NCBI RefSeq assembly: GCF_026965555.1
Contig: NZ_CP114040.1
Span: forward strand, 1,674,001-1,738,000
From: Nannocystis punicea
GTDB lineage: Bacteria > Myxococcota_A > Polyangia > Nannocystales > Nannocystaceae
DNA: 64,000 bases
Direction: 5' to 3'
Shown here: piece by piece, positions 44,068 through 51,617 of the stretch
Layout of the letters: the number at the start of each line of letters is the position of its first letter
How positions within the stretch are numbered: the first letter of the stretch is position 1
Program-made: the position numbers and the translations under genes
Notes under the pieces: model-generated
What the model saw: only the letters and a program-made list of their open reading frames with translations
What the model was told of the DNA's origin: nothing
Databases searched by the model: none

Positions 44068-44158
44068 GTCGGTCTCCGGCGCGGTGGTTCCGCGAGCAGG
44101 CGGTCTTGCTTAAGGTCGCGGCGATTTTTTTTCAGGGCCCGGGCGGGCGCGTCCGCGC

Positions 44159-44794
44159 TCATCTGCCGGCCCCGCGCACGTGCGCGCGGACGGCGGCGAT
44201 CCACCGCTCGAGCCCGGCCAGAGTGCTCTCGATGAGGTTGGGGGTCGCCGCTGCGGCGGCGAGGCTGTCCTCGAGCAGCTGCCGGCCGCGTCGCACCCGC
44301 GAGCGCGCGGTGCCCGGCGGCAGCTCGAGCGCCGCCGCGATCTCGTCGGTGGTCATGCTCTCCCAGTAGTGCAGCTCGAGCACGACCTGATAGTCGAGCG
44401 GCAACCGCTGCAGCGCGGCGAGCAGGAGCCGCAGCTCCTGGCCCGACGCGGCGTGCTGGCTCGGCGACGGCTGCCAGTCGGCGACCGACAGCTGCTCGAA
44501 GTCGACGACCGCCCGCTCGCCCGCGCGGCCGCGGTAGTGGCGGCACAGCTGGCGGTAGGCGATGCCGAACAACCAGCTGCGGAACTCGCCGTCGCCGCGG
44601 AAGTTCGGCAGGCCCTCGATGCAGCCGAGGAAGGTCCGCTGGATCAGGTCGCGGGCGACGTCGCCGTCGACCTTGTTGAAGAAGAAGCGGGCGACGGGCT
44701 CGTAGTAGCGGTCGAACAGGGCGTGGCCGGCCGCGCGGTCGCCCCTGCGCCAGGCGTCGACGAGCTCGCGGTCGGAGGCCGGATCCACCAGCAT
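44159..44794 (-). CDS. ECF RNA polymerase sigma factor
   Basis: A 211-residue sigma factor from ATG 44794. Region 2: LVDAWRRGDRAAGHALFDRY, then DLIQRTFLGCIEGLPNFRGD and FRSWLFGIAYRQLCRHYRGR. Region 4: LPLDYQVVLELHYWESMTTD then EIAAALELPPGTARSRVRRG. The C-terminus has a short extra tail (LERWIAAVRAHVRG). It is upstream of and in line with a Ser/Thr kinase, so phosphorylation may control it. Confidence 0.9.
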   Translation of the reverse strand: MLVDPASDRELVDAWRRGDRAAGHALFDRYYEPVARFFFNKVDGDVARDLIQRTFLGCIEGLPNFRGDGEFRSWLFGIAYRQLCRHYRGRAGERAVVDFEQLSVADWQPSPSQHAASGQELRLLLAALQRLPLDYQVVLELHYWESMTTDEIAAALELPPGTARSRVRRGRQLLEDSLAAAAATPNLIESTLAGLERWIAAVRAHVRGAGR

Positions 44795-44900
44795 CGAGAG
44801 TAGAGGTTCGCCGCCGGCCGTCAACCGTGGCCGAAACCGGGCGATCGTTGGCGCCGGCGCGGCTGGCACTCGAACCGGCCCGGGGAGCACTCTGGCGGCG

Positions 44901-45299
44901 ATGACCGACGACTTCACGGTTCAGGACGCGGCCCTCGCGGTCGCGGTCGCCTTCGCGTTCGTGCTGCTGGTCTCGCGGCTGCGCGAGCCGACGCGCCGCC
45001 AGTTCATGGCGATCTTCGTCGCCGGCGCGGGCTCGGCCTATCTGAGCGGCGGCCTCGGCGGGTGGGAGTTCGTGTACGTCGCGGGGGCCACCTACGCGGC
45101 CTGGCGCGGGCTCGCGTCGTACCGCTGGATCGCCGCGGCCTGGCTGATGCACGTCGGCTGGGACGTGGCGCATCACCTGTGGGGTCGGCCGATCATGCCG
45201 TTCTTGCCGACGTCGTCGGCCCAGTGCGCGGTCACGGACGCGCTGCTGGCGGTGTGGTTCTACTACGGGGCGCCGACGCTGGGGCCGCGGCGGCGCTGA
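44901..45299 (+). CDS. DUF6010 family membrane protein
   Basis: A 132-residue protein with three or four membrane segments. Signature blocks GGLGGWEFVYVAGATYAAWR, AAWLMHVGWDVAHHLWGRPI and MPFLPTSSAQCAVTDALLAV fit the DUF6010 family, whose function is unknown. The conserved H, W, D, H, H suggest a buried metal or proton site. It is divergent from the sigma factor gene by about 100 bp. Two palindromes follow 9 bp after the stop. Confidence 0.75.
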   Translation: MTDDFTVQDAALAVAVAFAFVLLVSRLREPTRRQFMAIFVAGAGSAYLSGGLGGWEFVYVAGATYAAWRGLASYRWIAAAWLMHVGWDVAHHLWGRPIMPFLPTSSAQCAVTDALLAVWFYYGAPTLGPRRR

Positions 45300-45308
45300 A
45301 TCACCGGA

Positions 45309-45343
45309 TGTCCTTTCGGACATGTTATGTGTCCTTTCGGACA
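45309..45343. repeat. Tandem pair of perfect 5-4-5 palindromes
   Basis: TGTCC-TTTC-GGACA at 45309-45322 and again at 45330-45343, a 21-bp period, beginning 9 bp after the stop of the DUF6010 gene. The direct-repeat form (18 bp TGTCCTTTCGGACATGTT) shows recent copying. Confidence 0.85.
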
Positions 45344-45825
45344 TGTTGAAACGAAGAGCCGCGGGAGCGGAGGGCTCCCCGCGAGCCGTCGCGCCGCCGC
45401 TGCGCGCTGGTCGGCCGCGGCCAGGCGTTCGTGAAGGCTGCGCTGGGCCACGGGGTCACGCCCGACGCCTGCCCGGCCGGTGTGGGAGGCGGCGCAGCGC
45501 GGCACGAGCGACGCGGAGGCGGCCGAGATCGTCGCCCTGCTGGTGGCGGCCGGCTGGTCGGCCATCGCGACGCCGACGTACGACCCGCGGACCCCGGCCG
45601 AGATCGCGGCGGCGAAGCAGTGGACCCGCACCAGCGCGGCCCTCGCCCCGGGCCGAGGCGCGAGGCCGCGTGCGCGAGGAGATCCGCAGGGACGCCCCGC
45701 CGAGGCGCGCCGCCGCGTCCGCGTCGTCGCCGCGAGGACGCGCGGACGCAGATCGGGGCGGGCCCGCGCCCCTGCGAGTTCTCCAGAGTCGCGGCGCAGC
45801 GTCGGCTCGGCCCCGGGCTGGCGGA

Positions 45826-45853
45826 TGTCCGATCAATCCTGTCCGATCGGTCA
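45826..45853. repeat. Second tandem palindrome pair (one mismatch and one decayed arm)
   Basis: TGTCC-GATC-AATCC (45826-45839, second arm lost) followed by TGTCC-GATC-GGTCA (45840-45853, one mismatch). The GAT-containing spacer matches the copy at 7192-7205. Confidence 0.6.
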
Positions 45854-46015
45854 TGTGATGTGGGCGGGCGTCCGCCGCGCGCGCTCGCATGCGCGCGCAC
45901 GCGCGGAGGAGCGACGCGGGTGGCGTCTGGTCCACGGCCCCGCCCGCCTGCTATCGTCGCAGTCCGCCGGGCCGGGAGGCGCGGCGTCGCGCGCACGGGG
46001 GGAGCGAGCAGGCCG

Positions 46016-46435
46016 ATGAATTCCACGAGCCAGGGGTCGGGCCCGAGAGCGCCGCGCCGCGGGTTGCTGGCGCGGCTGTCGACGGGCGGGCAGCGGATCG
46101 GCGAGCTCGAGTCGATCGTGACGCACCTGCAGGAGCTGCTCAACACGCGCTCCGGCGAGTCGCTGTCGGCGCCCGACTTCGGGATCGTCGACTTCGCCGA
46201 CGTCGTCCACAACTTCCCCGAGGCGACGCAGGTGCTGCAGCAGAGCATCCGCGCGACGATCCTCAAGTACGAGCCGCGTCTGCGCAACGTCTCGGTCCAC
46301 CCGGTCCCGAGCGGCGACACGCTGATGATCGCGTTCGAGGTGTCGGCCCGGCTGGCCAGCGGGGCCCAGCGCGGGGTGTTCCGCGTGCGCACCGAGATGA
46401 CGTCGACCGGCAAGATCCAGGTCTCGGGGCGGTGA
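46016..46435 (+). CDS. tssE: T6SS baseplate protein TssE (gp25-like)
   Basis: A 139-residue T6SS wedge component, homologous to phage T4 gp25 lysozyme-like baseplate protein. Key blocks: LLARLSTGGQRIGELESIVT, then LSAPDFGIVDFADV and LRNVSVHPVPSGD with a closing beta-region. Start ATG 46016; GGGGGGAG about 10 nt upstream. It is the first gene of the T6SS locus and is followed 7 bp later by tssF. Confidence 0.9.
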   Translation: MNSTSQGSGPRAPRRGLLARLSTGGQRIGELESIVTHLQELLNTRSGESLSAPDFGIVDFADVVHNFPEATQVLQQSIRATILKYEPRLRNVSVHPVPSGDTLMIAFEVSARLASGAQRGVFRVRTEMTSTGKIQVSGR

Positions 46436-46442
46436 GGCGTCG

Positions 46443-48173
46443 ATGAGCTTTTCGCACTACTACAAGAGCGAGCTCGCGTTCATCACCGAGATGGCGCGCG
46501 CGTTCGCCGAGGCCAACCCCGCCACCGCCGGCCTGCTCAAGGAGCGCAGCAGCGACCCGGACGTCGAGCGGCTGATCGAGGCGTTCGCGTTCCAGGCCGC
46601 AGGCATCCGCGCGCGCATGGACGCGGTGGCGCCGAGCATCGTCCACGGGCTCGCCGAGCTGCTGCTGCCGCACTACCTGCGGCCGCTGCCGGCGGCCACG
46701 ATCGTCGAGTTCCAGCCCAACATGCGGGCGCTGCGGAACCGCCACAAGGTGGCGAAGGGGCGGGTGCTGCAGTCTCGCCTGGTCGAAGGGACAGCCTGCA
46801 AGTTCCGCACGTGCTGGGACGTCGACCTGGCGCCGGTCGAGGTGGTCGACGCGTCGCTCGACGACTCGGTGGCGGCTCGCCCGGCGATCCGCATCACCCT
46901 GCGGCTGTCGGAGACCGGCAAGGGCGTGCTGGCCGAGTGCGAGCGCCTGCGGTTCTTCCTCCACCACCGCGAGCCGTCGCTGCCGGCGACGCTGATGATG
47001 TGGCTGTCGCGCCACTTCACCGGGGCGACCGCGAAGACCGGCGAGGGCGAGGGCGGGACGGTCCAGCTGGGCGCCAAGGCGGTCGAGCTGGTCGGGCTGT
47101 CGCGCGACACGGCGGTGTTCCCGTGGCCCGACACCGCGCCGACCGGCTACCGCGCGATCCTCGAGTACTTCACGCTGCCCGAGAAGTACCACTTCTTCGA
47201 CCTCCTCGGCCTCGAGAAGGTCAAGCTCACCACCAACGAGCTGACGCTCCGCCTCGAGTTCGAGCGGCCGCCGCCGCTGCCGACCCAGGTCGGCAAGGAC
47301 ACGTTCCGCCTCCACTGCACGCCCGCGGTCAACCTGTTCGAGGTCGCGGCCGAGCCGGTGCAGTACTCGCCGCTCGAGCGCGAGCACCTGCTGCGCGCCG
47401 ACGGCGTCGACCCCAGGCACATGGAGATCTACGAGGTCCGCGGGGTGACCGGGGTCGGCCGCGCGACCAACACGCGGCGCTCGTTCCTGCCGTTCTACCG
47501 CTTCACCCACGCCGGCGCGGCCCGCTCGACGCCCCACTACTCGCTGCGCCGGGTCGAGGCGATCGACGACGGCGTCGACACGTACATCACGCTCGACGAG
47601 CCGGCCGGCTCGGCGCCGACGCAGGAGGAGTCGGTGTCGATCGAGCTGGTGTGCACCAACCGCGGCCTGCCGCGCGAGCTGCAGCCGGGCCAGATCACCG
47701 AGACCACCCCGGGCGCGATGTTCCGCGGCTACGAGAACATCACCCAGGTGACCGCGCCGATCCGCGTGCCGCTCGGCTCCGAGGCGCTGTGGCGCATGCT
47801 GTCGCATCTGGCGATCGGCCAGCGCGGCCTGGTCGAGGTCGAGGCGCTGCGCGCGTTGCTCGGGCTCTACAACCTCCAGGGCCTCGGCAACGTGCAGATC
47901 GGCCGCGGCAACGAGCGCCAGATCGAGGCGGTCCGCCGGCTGCAGCGCGAGACGGTGACGCGCCTGGTCTACGGCATCCCGATCCGGGCGGTCCGCACCC
48001 GCATCGAGCTCGACGAGACCGGCTTCCCCTCGGCCGGCAACGCGTTCGTGTTCGGCGGGGTGCTCAACGCCCTGTTCGGCTCGCTCGTCAGCCTCAACGC
48101 GGCCAGCGAGGTCGTCATCACCCTCGTCCCCTCCAAGGCGGAGTTCGCGTGGCCCGTGCAGATCGGCCTGTAA
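46443..48173 (+). CDS. tssF: T6SS baseplate protein TssF
   Basis: A 576-residue wedge protein that binds TssG and TssE under the sheath. The N-terminus FSHYYKSELAFITEMARAFA, LLPHYLRPLPAATIVEFQPN and FLPFYRFTHAG are family landmarks. The end runs into tssG: the GTG of tssG (48149) lies 25 nt inside. It contains a degenerate 5-4-5 palindrome at 46780-46793 (TGGTC-GAAG-GGACA). Confidence 0.93.
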   Translation: MSFSHYYKSELAFITEMARAFAEANPATAGLLKERSSDPDVERLIEAFAFQAAGIRARMDAVAPSIVHGLAELLLPHYLRPLPAATIVEFQPNMRALRNRHKVAKGRVLQSRLVEGTACKFRTCWDVDLAPVEVVDASLDDSVAARPAIRITLRLSETGKGVLAECERLRFFLHHREPSLPATLMMWLSRHFTGATAKTGEGEGGTVQLGAKAVELVGLSRDTAVFPWPDTAPTGYRAILEYFTLPEKYHFFDLLGLEKVKLTTNELTLRLEFERPPPLPTQVGKDTFRLHCTPAVNLFEVAAEPVQYSPLEREHLLRADGVDPRHMEIYEVRGVTGVGRATNTRRSFLPFYRFTHAGAARSTPHYSLRRVEAIDDGVDTYITLDEPAGSAPTQEESVSIELVCTNRGLPRELQPGQITETTPGAMFRGYENITQVTAPIRVPLGSEALWRMLSHLAIGQRGLVEVEALRALLGLYNLQGLGNVQIGRGNERQIEAVRRLQRETVTRLVYGIPIRAVRTRIELDETGFPSAGNAFVFGGVLNALFGSLVSLNAASEVVITLVPSKAEFAWPVQIGL

Positions 48174-49183
48174 AGGAGACGGCGGAGTCGTGGGCCGAGC
48201 GCCTGGCCGAAGCGCCAGGTCTGGTCGACTTCTTCACCGCCGTCGACGTGCTGACGGCCGCCACCCGCGGCGGCGAGCTCGGGGCCGGCGAGCGCTTCCA
48301 GGACGAGCGGGTGCTGCTCGGCCACGCGCCGGGGCTCGGGTTCCTGCGCGCCGAGGTCGAGTCGGTCGCGCTCGAGCGCGGCCCCGACGGCCTGCGCGCC
48401 CGCCTCGTCGCCGACTTCTTCGGCCTCACCGGCGCAGCCACGCCGCTGCCGCTGCACATGGCCGAAGAGGCAGATCGCGACGACGACCACGGCGAGGTCA
48501 TGCGCGGCGTGCTCGGCCTGTTCCACCACCGCTTGCTCAGCCTCCTGTACCGCGGGGTGCGTCAGCTCGACTACCCGGGCGGCTTCCGCGAGGACGGCAA
48601 GGACCCGTGGACGCTGCGCGTGCTGGCGCTGCTGGGGGTCGGCGAGCGGGCGCGGGCGCTGTCGATCGGCCAGCTGCTGCGCCTGGCGCCGGTGCTGGCG
48701 TCGGGGGTGCGCTCGCCGCAGATGCTCGAGGCGGCGCTGCGGATCGCGCTCGATGATTGCCTCGGCACCGCGGCGATCCGCTGCGAGCCGTTCACCGGCG
48801 AGTGGATGCCGATCGACCCGGCCGAGTGGTCGCGCCTCGGCGGAGGCACGGCCGCCGTCGGCGCGACCTCGGTGCTCGGCACCAGCGTGATGCACCGCTC
48901 CGGCGCCGCGCGCGTCGTCGTCGGCCCGCTGTCGGGCGACAACTACAAGGAGTTCACGCCCGGCGGCCGCGCCTACGAGCGCGCCGCCGAGGTGCTCGAC
49001 ACCTTCCTCGACGAGCCGCTCCACCTCGACATGATCCTCGAGATCCAGGACATGACCTACCCGCCGGCCCGCCTCGGCGAGCGCCGGCTGGCCGACGATC
49101 TGTGGCTGGCCCGCAGCAAGCAAGCCGGCCTCACCACCCGGATGGCGGTGCCGATGGGCAAGCGGCGCGAGGGGGCTGCGTGA
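48149..49183 (+). CDS. tssG: T6SS baseplate protein TssG
   Basis: A 344-residue partner of TssF. I chose GTG 48149 (VARADRPVKETAESWAERL), with GGAG six nt upstream, because family members begin with a similar stretch; it overlaps tssF by 25 nt. Blocks include GLFHHRLLSLLYRG, IALDDCLGTAAIRCEPFTGE, STLGT-like region VLGTSVMHRSG, and FTPGGRAYERAAEVLDTFLD. Its TGA overlaps the GTG of the next gene. Confidence 0.9.
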   Translation: MARADRPVKETAESWAERLAEAPGLVDFFTAVDVLTAATRGGELGAGERFQDERVLLGHAPGLGFLRAEVESVALERGPDGLRARLVADFFGLTGAATPLPLHMAEEADRDDDHGEVMRGVLGLFHHRLLSLLYRGVRQLDYPGGFREDGKDPWTLRVLALLGVGERARALSIGQLLRLAPVLASGVRSPQMLEAALRIALDDCLGTAAIRCEPFTGEWMPIDPAEWSRLGGGTAAVGATSVLGTSVMHRSGAARVVVGPLSGDNYKEFTPGGRAYERAAEVLDTFLDEPLHLDMILEIQDMTYPPARLGERRLADDLWLARSKQAGLTTRMAVPMGKRREGAA

Positions 49184-50547
49184 ATAAAGGACAGGTCCCG
49201 AAGTTCAGCCTGGTCGTCACGGTGATCGACACCGAGGAGCACCGCTCGAAGCGCCACGAGTTCCAGCGCGGCCCGGTGCGGATCGGCCGTGACCCCGGCA
49301 ACGAGCTCCACCTGCCGTACAAGTTCGTGTCGTCGTGGCACGCGGTCGCCAAGTTCGACGCCCGCGGCGCCCGCGTCGAGGACCTCGGCGGCGCCAACGG
49401 CCTCAGCGTCGACGGCCAGCGAGTCGCCTCCGGCGGCCGCGTCGAGGTCCGCGGCCGCATCAAGATCGCCATCGGCCCGGTCGAGCTGCTGTTCGAACAC
49501 AAGGTCGAGGGCGCCCAGCAGCAGCAGCAACAGGAGGGCCCGCCGGACCTGCTCGAAGAGCCAGCTCCGCGCGGCGCCCGACCCCGCGGGTCCGCGCCCG
49601 GGCCGACGCCGCCCGACGAGCTGCACATGCGCGACCGCCGGTCGGCGCAGGGCGAGCTCGGCGACGGCGACGAGCCGCCGTCGCTGATGCCCGAGGGCGG
49701 CACGCAGCAGATGAACCTGTCGCGGCTGCACCAGGCGATCCTCCGCCTGCGGCCGCTGTACGAGAAGCTCCGCGAGGGCCACTCGGCCTGGGACGCGGCC
49801 TTCGCGGCGGCGCTGGCCGAGCTGTCGACGGGGCGCGACCGCGGCGAGGCGCTGCTGCTGCAGCGCGAGTTCCCGCCCCTGTCCTTCGGGACAGGTAGCG
49901 AGGGCCCGGCCGCGCTCGACCAGGGCGGCGCCGAGTTCTACCAGCAGGCCGAGCTCGGCGCGGTCGCCCAGGCGGCCGAGCAGGTGCTCGAGGGCCTGCG
50001 CCCGCCCGGCAACGTCGACGAGACCCGCCGCTTCCTCGACCGCTGCGTCGCCGCGCTGCGGGCCTTCGCGGTCGCGACCGTCGAGCTGCAGGAGCTGATG
50101 CACCGCCAGGGCGGCGAGCTCGGGGTGCGCATCGAGGGCGAGGACAACCCGCTGCTGATCGCCGAGTCGGACAACGACCTGCTGCGCTACCTGCTCGACT
50201 GGCGAGCCACCCGCGAGGAGCGGTCGCACCTGCTGGCGGAGGTGTTCGCGGCGGCGATGGCCCACCTGCGCGGGGCGCTGCGCGGGGCGGTGGGCGGCGG
50301 GCAGAAGGTCGGCGAGACGCTGTCGCCGCGGGAGATCGAGCGCTCGGTGACCGCGGCGTGGCCGACCCGCGCGGGGGCGCTGTGGCGCCGCTTCGAGGAG
50401 CGCTACGAGTCGGTGTTCGGCGACGGCGACGAGGGCCTGGGTCGGGTGTTCCGCAGCTCGGCCGGGCGGGCGATCCGGGAGGAGCTCGCGCGCGCCGGGA
50501 TCCGCGTGCAGGCGAACGAAGAGGCCGAGGAGGACGAAGATGCGTAG
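49180..50547 (+). CDS. FHA-domain T6SS accessory protein (TagH-like)
   Basis: A 455-residue cytoplasmic protein from GTG 49180. Residues ~10-110 form an FHA phosphothreonine-binding domain (GPVRIGRDPGNELHLPYKFV, SSWHAVAKFD, LGGANGLSVDGQ). A disordered, Gln/Pro-rich linker follows. The C-terminal helical part (~215-450) is like the FHA C-terminal domain of T6SS TagH proteins. It probably tunes T6SS activity through phosphorylation. A perfect palindrome CCTGTCC-TTCG-GGACAGG lies inside at 49878-49895. Confidence 0.82.
   Translation: MNKGQVPKFSLVVTVIDTEEHRSKRHEFQRGPVRIGRDPGNELHLPYKFVSSWHAVAKFDARGARVEDLGGANGLSVDGQRVASGGRVEVRGRIKIAIGPVELLFEHKVEGAQQQQQQEGPPDLLEEPAPRGARPRGSAPGPTPPDELHMRDRRSAQGELGDGDEPPSLMPEGGTQQMNLSRLHQAILRLRPLYEKLREGHSAWDAAFAAALAELSTGRDRGEALLLQREFPPLSFGTGSEGPAALDQGGAEFYQQAELGAVAQAAEQVLEGLRPPGNVDETRRFLDRCVAALRAFAVATVELQELMHRQGGELGVRIEGEDNPLLIAESDNDLLRYLLDWRATREERSHLLAEVFAAAMAHLRGALRGAVGGGQKVGETLSPREIERSVTAAWPTRAGALWRRFEERYESVFGDGDEGLGRVFRSSAGRAIREELARAGIRVQANEEAEEDEDA
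49878..49895. repeat. Palindrome CCTGTCC-TTCG-GGACAGG inside FHA gene
   Basis: The best copy in the window: 7-bp perfect arms closing a C-TTCG-G loop, the extra-stable tetraloop. It encodes P-L-S-F-G-T-G in the linker region. Confidence 0.85.
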
Positions 50548-51487
50548 GTCGATGATGACGATGTTCGCCGGGACGGCGCTGCTCCTCGCCGCCGGCGCCT
50601 GCAAGCCGAAGGAGCGCGACCTGCCGATCTGCCCGTCGATGGTGGCGGCCGAGCGCGCCAGCGAGGCCGACACCCAGACCCTGCCGGTCGACGTGTGGTA
50701 CTCGGTGCTGGTCCGCAACTTCAACCGCATGGCCATGGAGCCGCCCGACGAGCCGCGCGAGTGCAGCGGCCGGCCGATCGAGGTGACCTGGCCCGAGAAC
50801 CTCAAGGACGACCCACGGGCCGCCGCGCGCCCGCTCGACAAGCGCCGCCTCGGCGACGGCGACGTCACGTTCACGCAGGGCGAGGACGGCGCGCTGCTGG
50901 TGTGGGCGCGGATCCAGGACCTCGGCAACGGCGACGCGCTCGGCCCGGTCGCGCTGGTCCGGTGGGTCGAGCGCGGCCTCGAGGTCCGCGGGATCGGCAG
51001 CGTGCAGGCCCCGGCCCAGCGCGCCCGCCTGCGCCTGGAGCCGCTCGGCCCCGACGCCAAGGTGCTGGTGGTCGAGAGCGAGATCTGTCCCAAGGACCAG
51101 GCCACCGGCAAGTGCTCGCGCGAGGCCCAGCTGCTGCCGCTGGTCGACCAGCGCTTCGTCAGCGCGCCGATGATCGAGGACGGCGTCGACATCGGCCCGG
51201 CCCGCTTCGTCCTGTCCGACCACTTCGAGCTGACCCTCAAGGACGGGTGGATCCGCCGCTACGACCTGGTCCGCCTGCTCAAGTTCGAGAAGGGCGTGCC
51301 GATCGTCGACGAGACGATCCGCAGCAAGGACTGCGACCCCAAGAACACCGCGACGCCCTGCGAGGAGCGCATCGACGCCGCCGAGAAGCGCCCGCTGGTG
51401 TTCAGGGACGGGGTCTTCATCGCCCCCCGCAGCGCCTGGACCCGCACGCGCGCCGAGAACATGAACCAGGTGCCCGCCGGCGAATAG
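50540..51487 (+). CDS. T6SS-linked lipoprotein of unknown function
   Basis: A 315-residue lipoprotein overlapping the FHA gene by 8 nt. The signal peptide is MRRSMMTMFAGTALLLAAGA with the lipid cysteine next (GACKP). The mature part is a single beta-rich domain (ALLVWARIQDLGNGDALGPV, FVLSDHFELTLKDGWIRRYD). It does not look like TssJ, which is encoded further on. The tight coupling to tssEFG-FHA suggests a role in the apparatus or its regulation. I do not recognise the family. Confidence 0.7.
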   Translation: MRRSMMTMFAGTALLLAAGACKPKERDLPICPSMVAAERASEADTQTLPVDVWYSVLVRNFNRMAMEPPDEPRECSGRPIEVTWPENLKDDPRAAARPLDKRRLGDGDVTFTQGEDGALLVWARIQDLGNGDALGPVALVRWVERGLEVRGIGSVQAPAQRARLRLEPLGPDAKVLVVESEICPKDQATGKCSREAQLLPLVDQRFVSAPMIEDGVDIGPARFVLSDHFELTLKDGWIRRYDLVRLLKFEKGVPIVDETIRSKDCDPKNTATPCEERIDAAEKRPLVFRDGVFIAPRSAWTRTRAENMNQVPAGE

Positions 51488-51583
51488 CTCGAGGACCGGC
51501 GACGCGAGTCGCGGACACCCAACGCGAGTTCGCGTGGGAACGCAACGAGGGCAGGTTGGCCGGGGTGGATAACGAGTGCTCCA

Positions 51584-51611
51584 CTCCTGTGTCCCGAATG
51601 GGGCACAGGAG
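51584..51611 (+). promoter_or_regulatory. Hairpin whose 3' arm includes the ribosome site
   Basis: Twelve-bp arms CTCCTGTGTCCC and GGGGCACAGGAG (one G-T pair) with loop GAAT. The second arm contains the AGGAG used by the gene starting at 51618. It could hide the ribosome site in the mRNA, or it may be a terminator of the upstream T6SS block; no T-tract follows. Confidence 0.6.
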
Positions 51612-51617
51612 GCGGAT

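Larger units (their letters stand above)
45300..46015. other. Intergenic stretch with four palindromes and a possible relic
   Basis: Two tandem palindrome pairs sit at 45309-45343 and 45826-45853. A plus-strand segment at ~45480-45650 reads EAAQRGTSDAEAAEIVALLV then AAGWSAIATPTYDPRTPAEI, which looks like coding sequence without a proper start or continuation, so probably a gene fragment. No full gene is supported. Confidence 0.45.

Noticed and set aside
45431..46015. N-terminal extension of TssE
   Set aside because: The frame is open upstream, but the translation is Arg/Pro-rich without domains, and TssE length and homology fit the ATG at 46016.
50540..51487. First TssJ of the T6SS locus
   Set aside because: It is a lipoprotein at a T6SS locus, but it lacks the VNVGEGGE...VYQLK core that the gene at 58716 clearly has.
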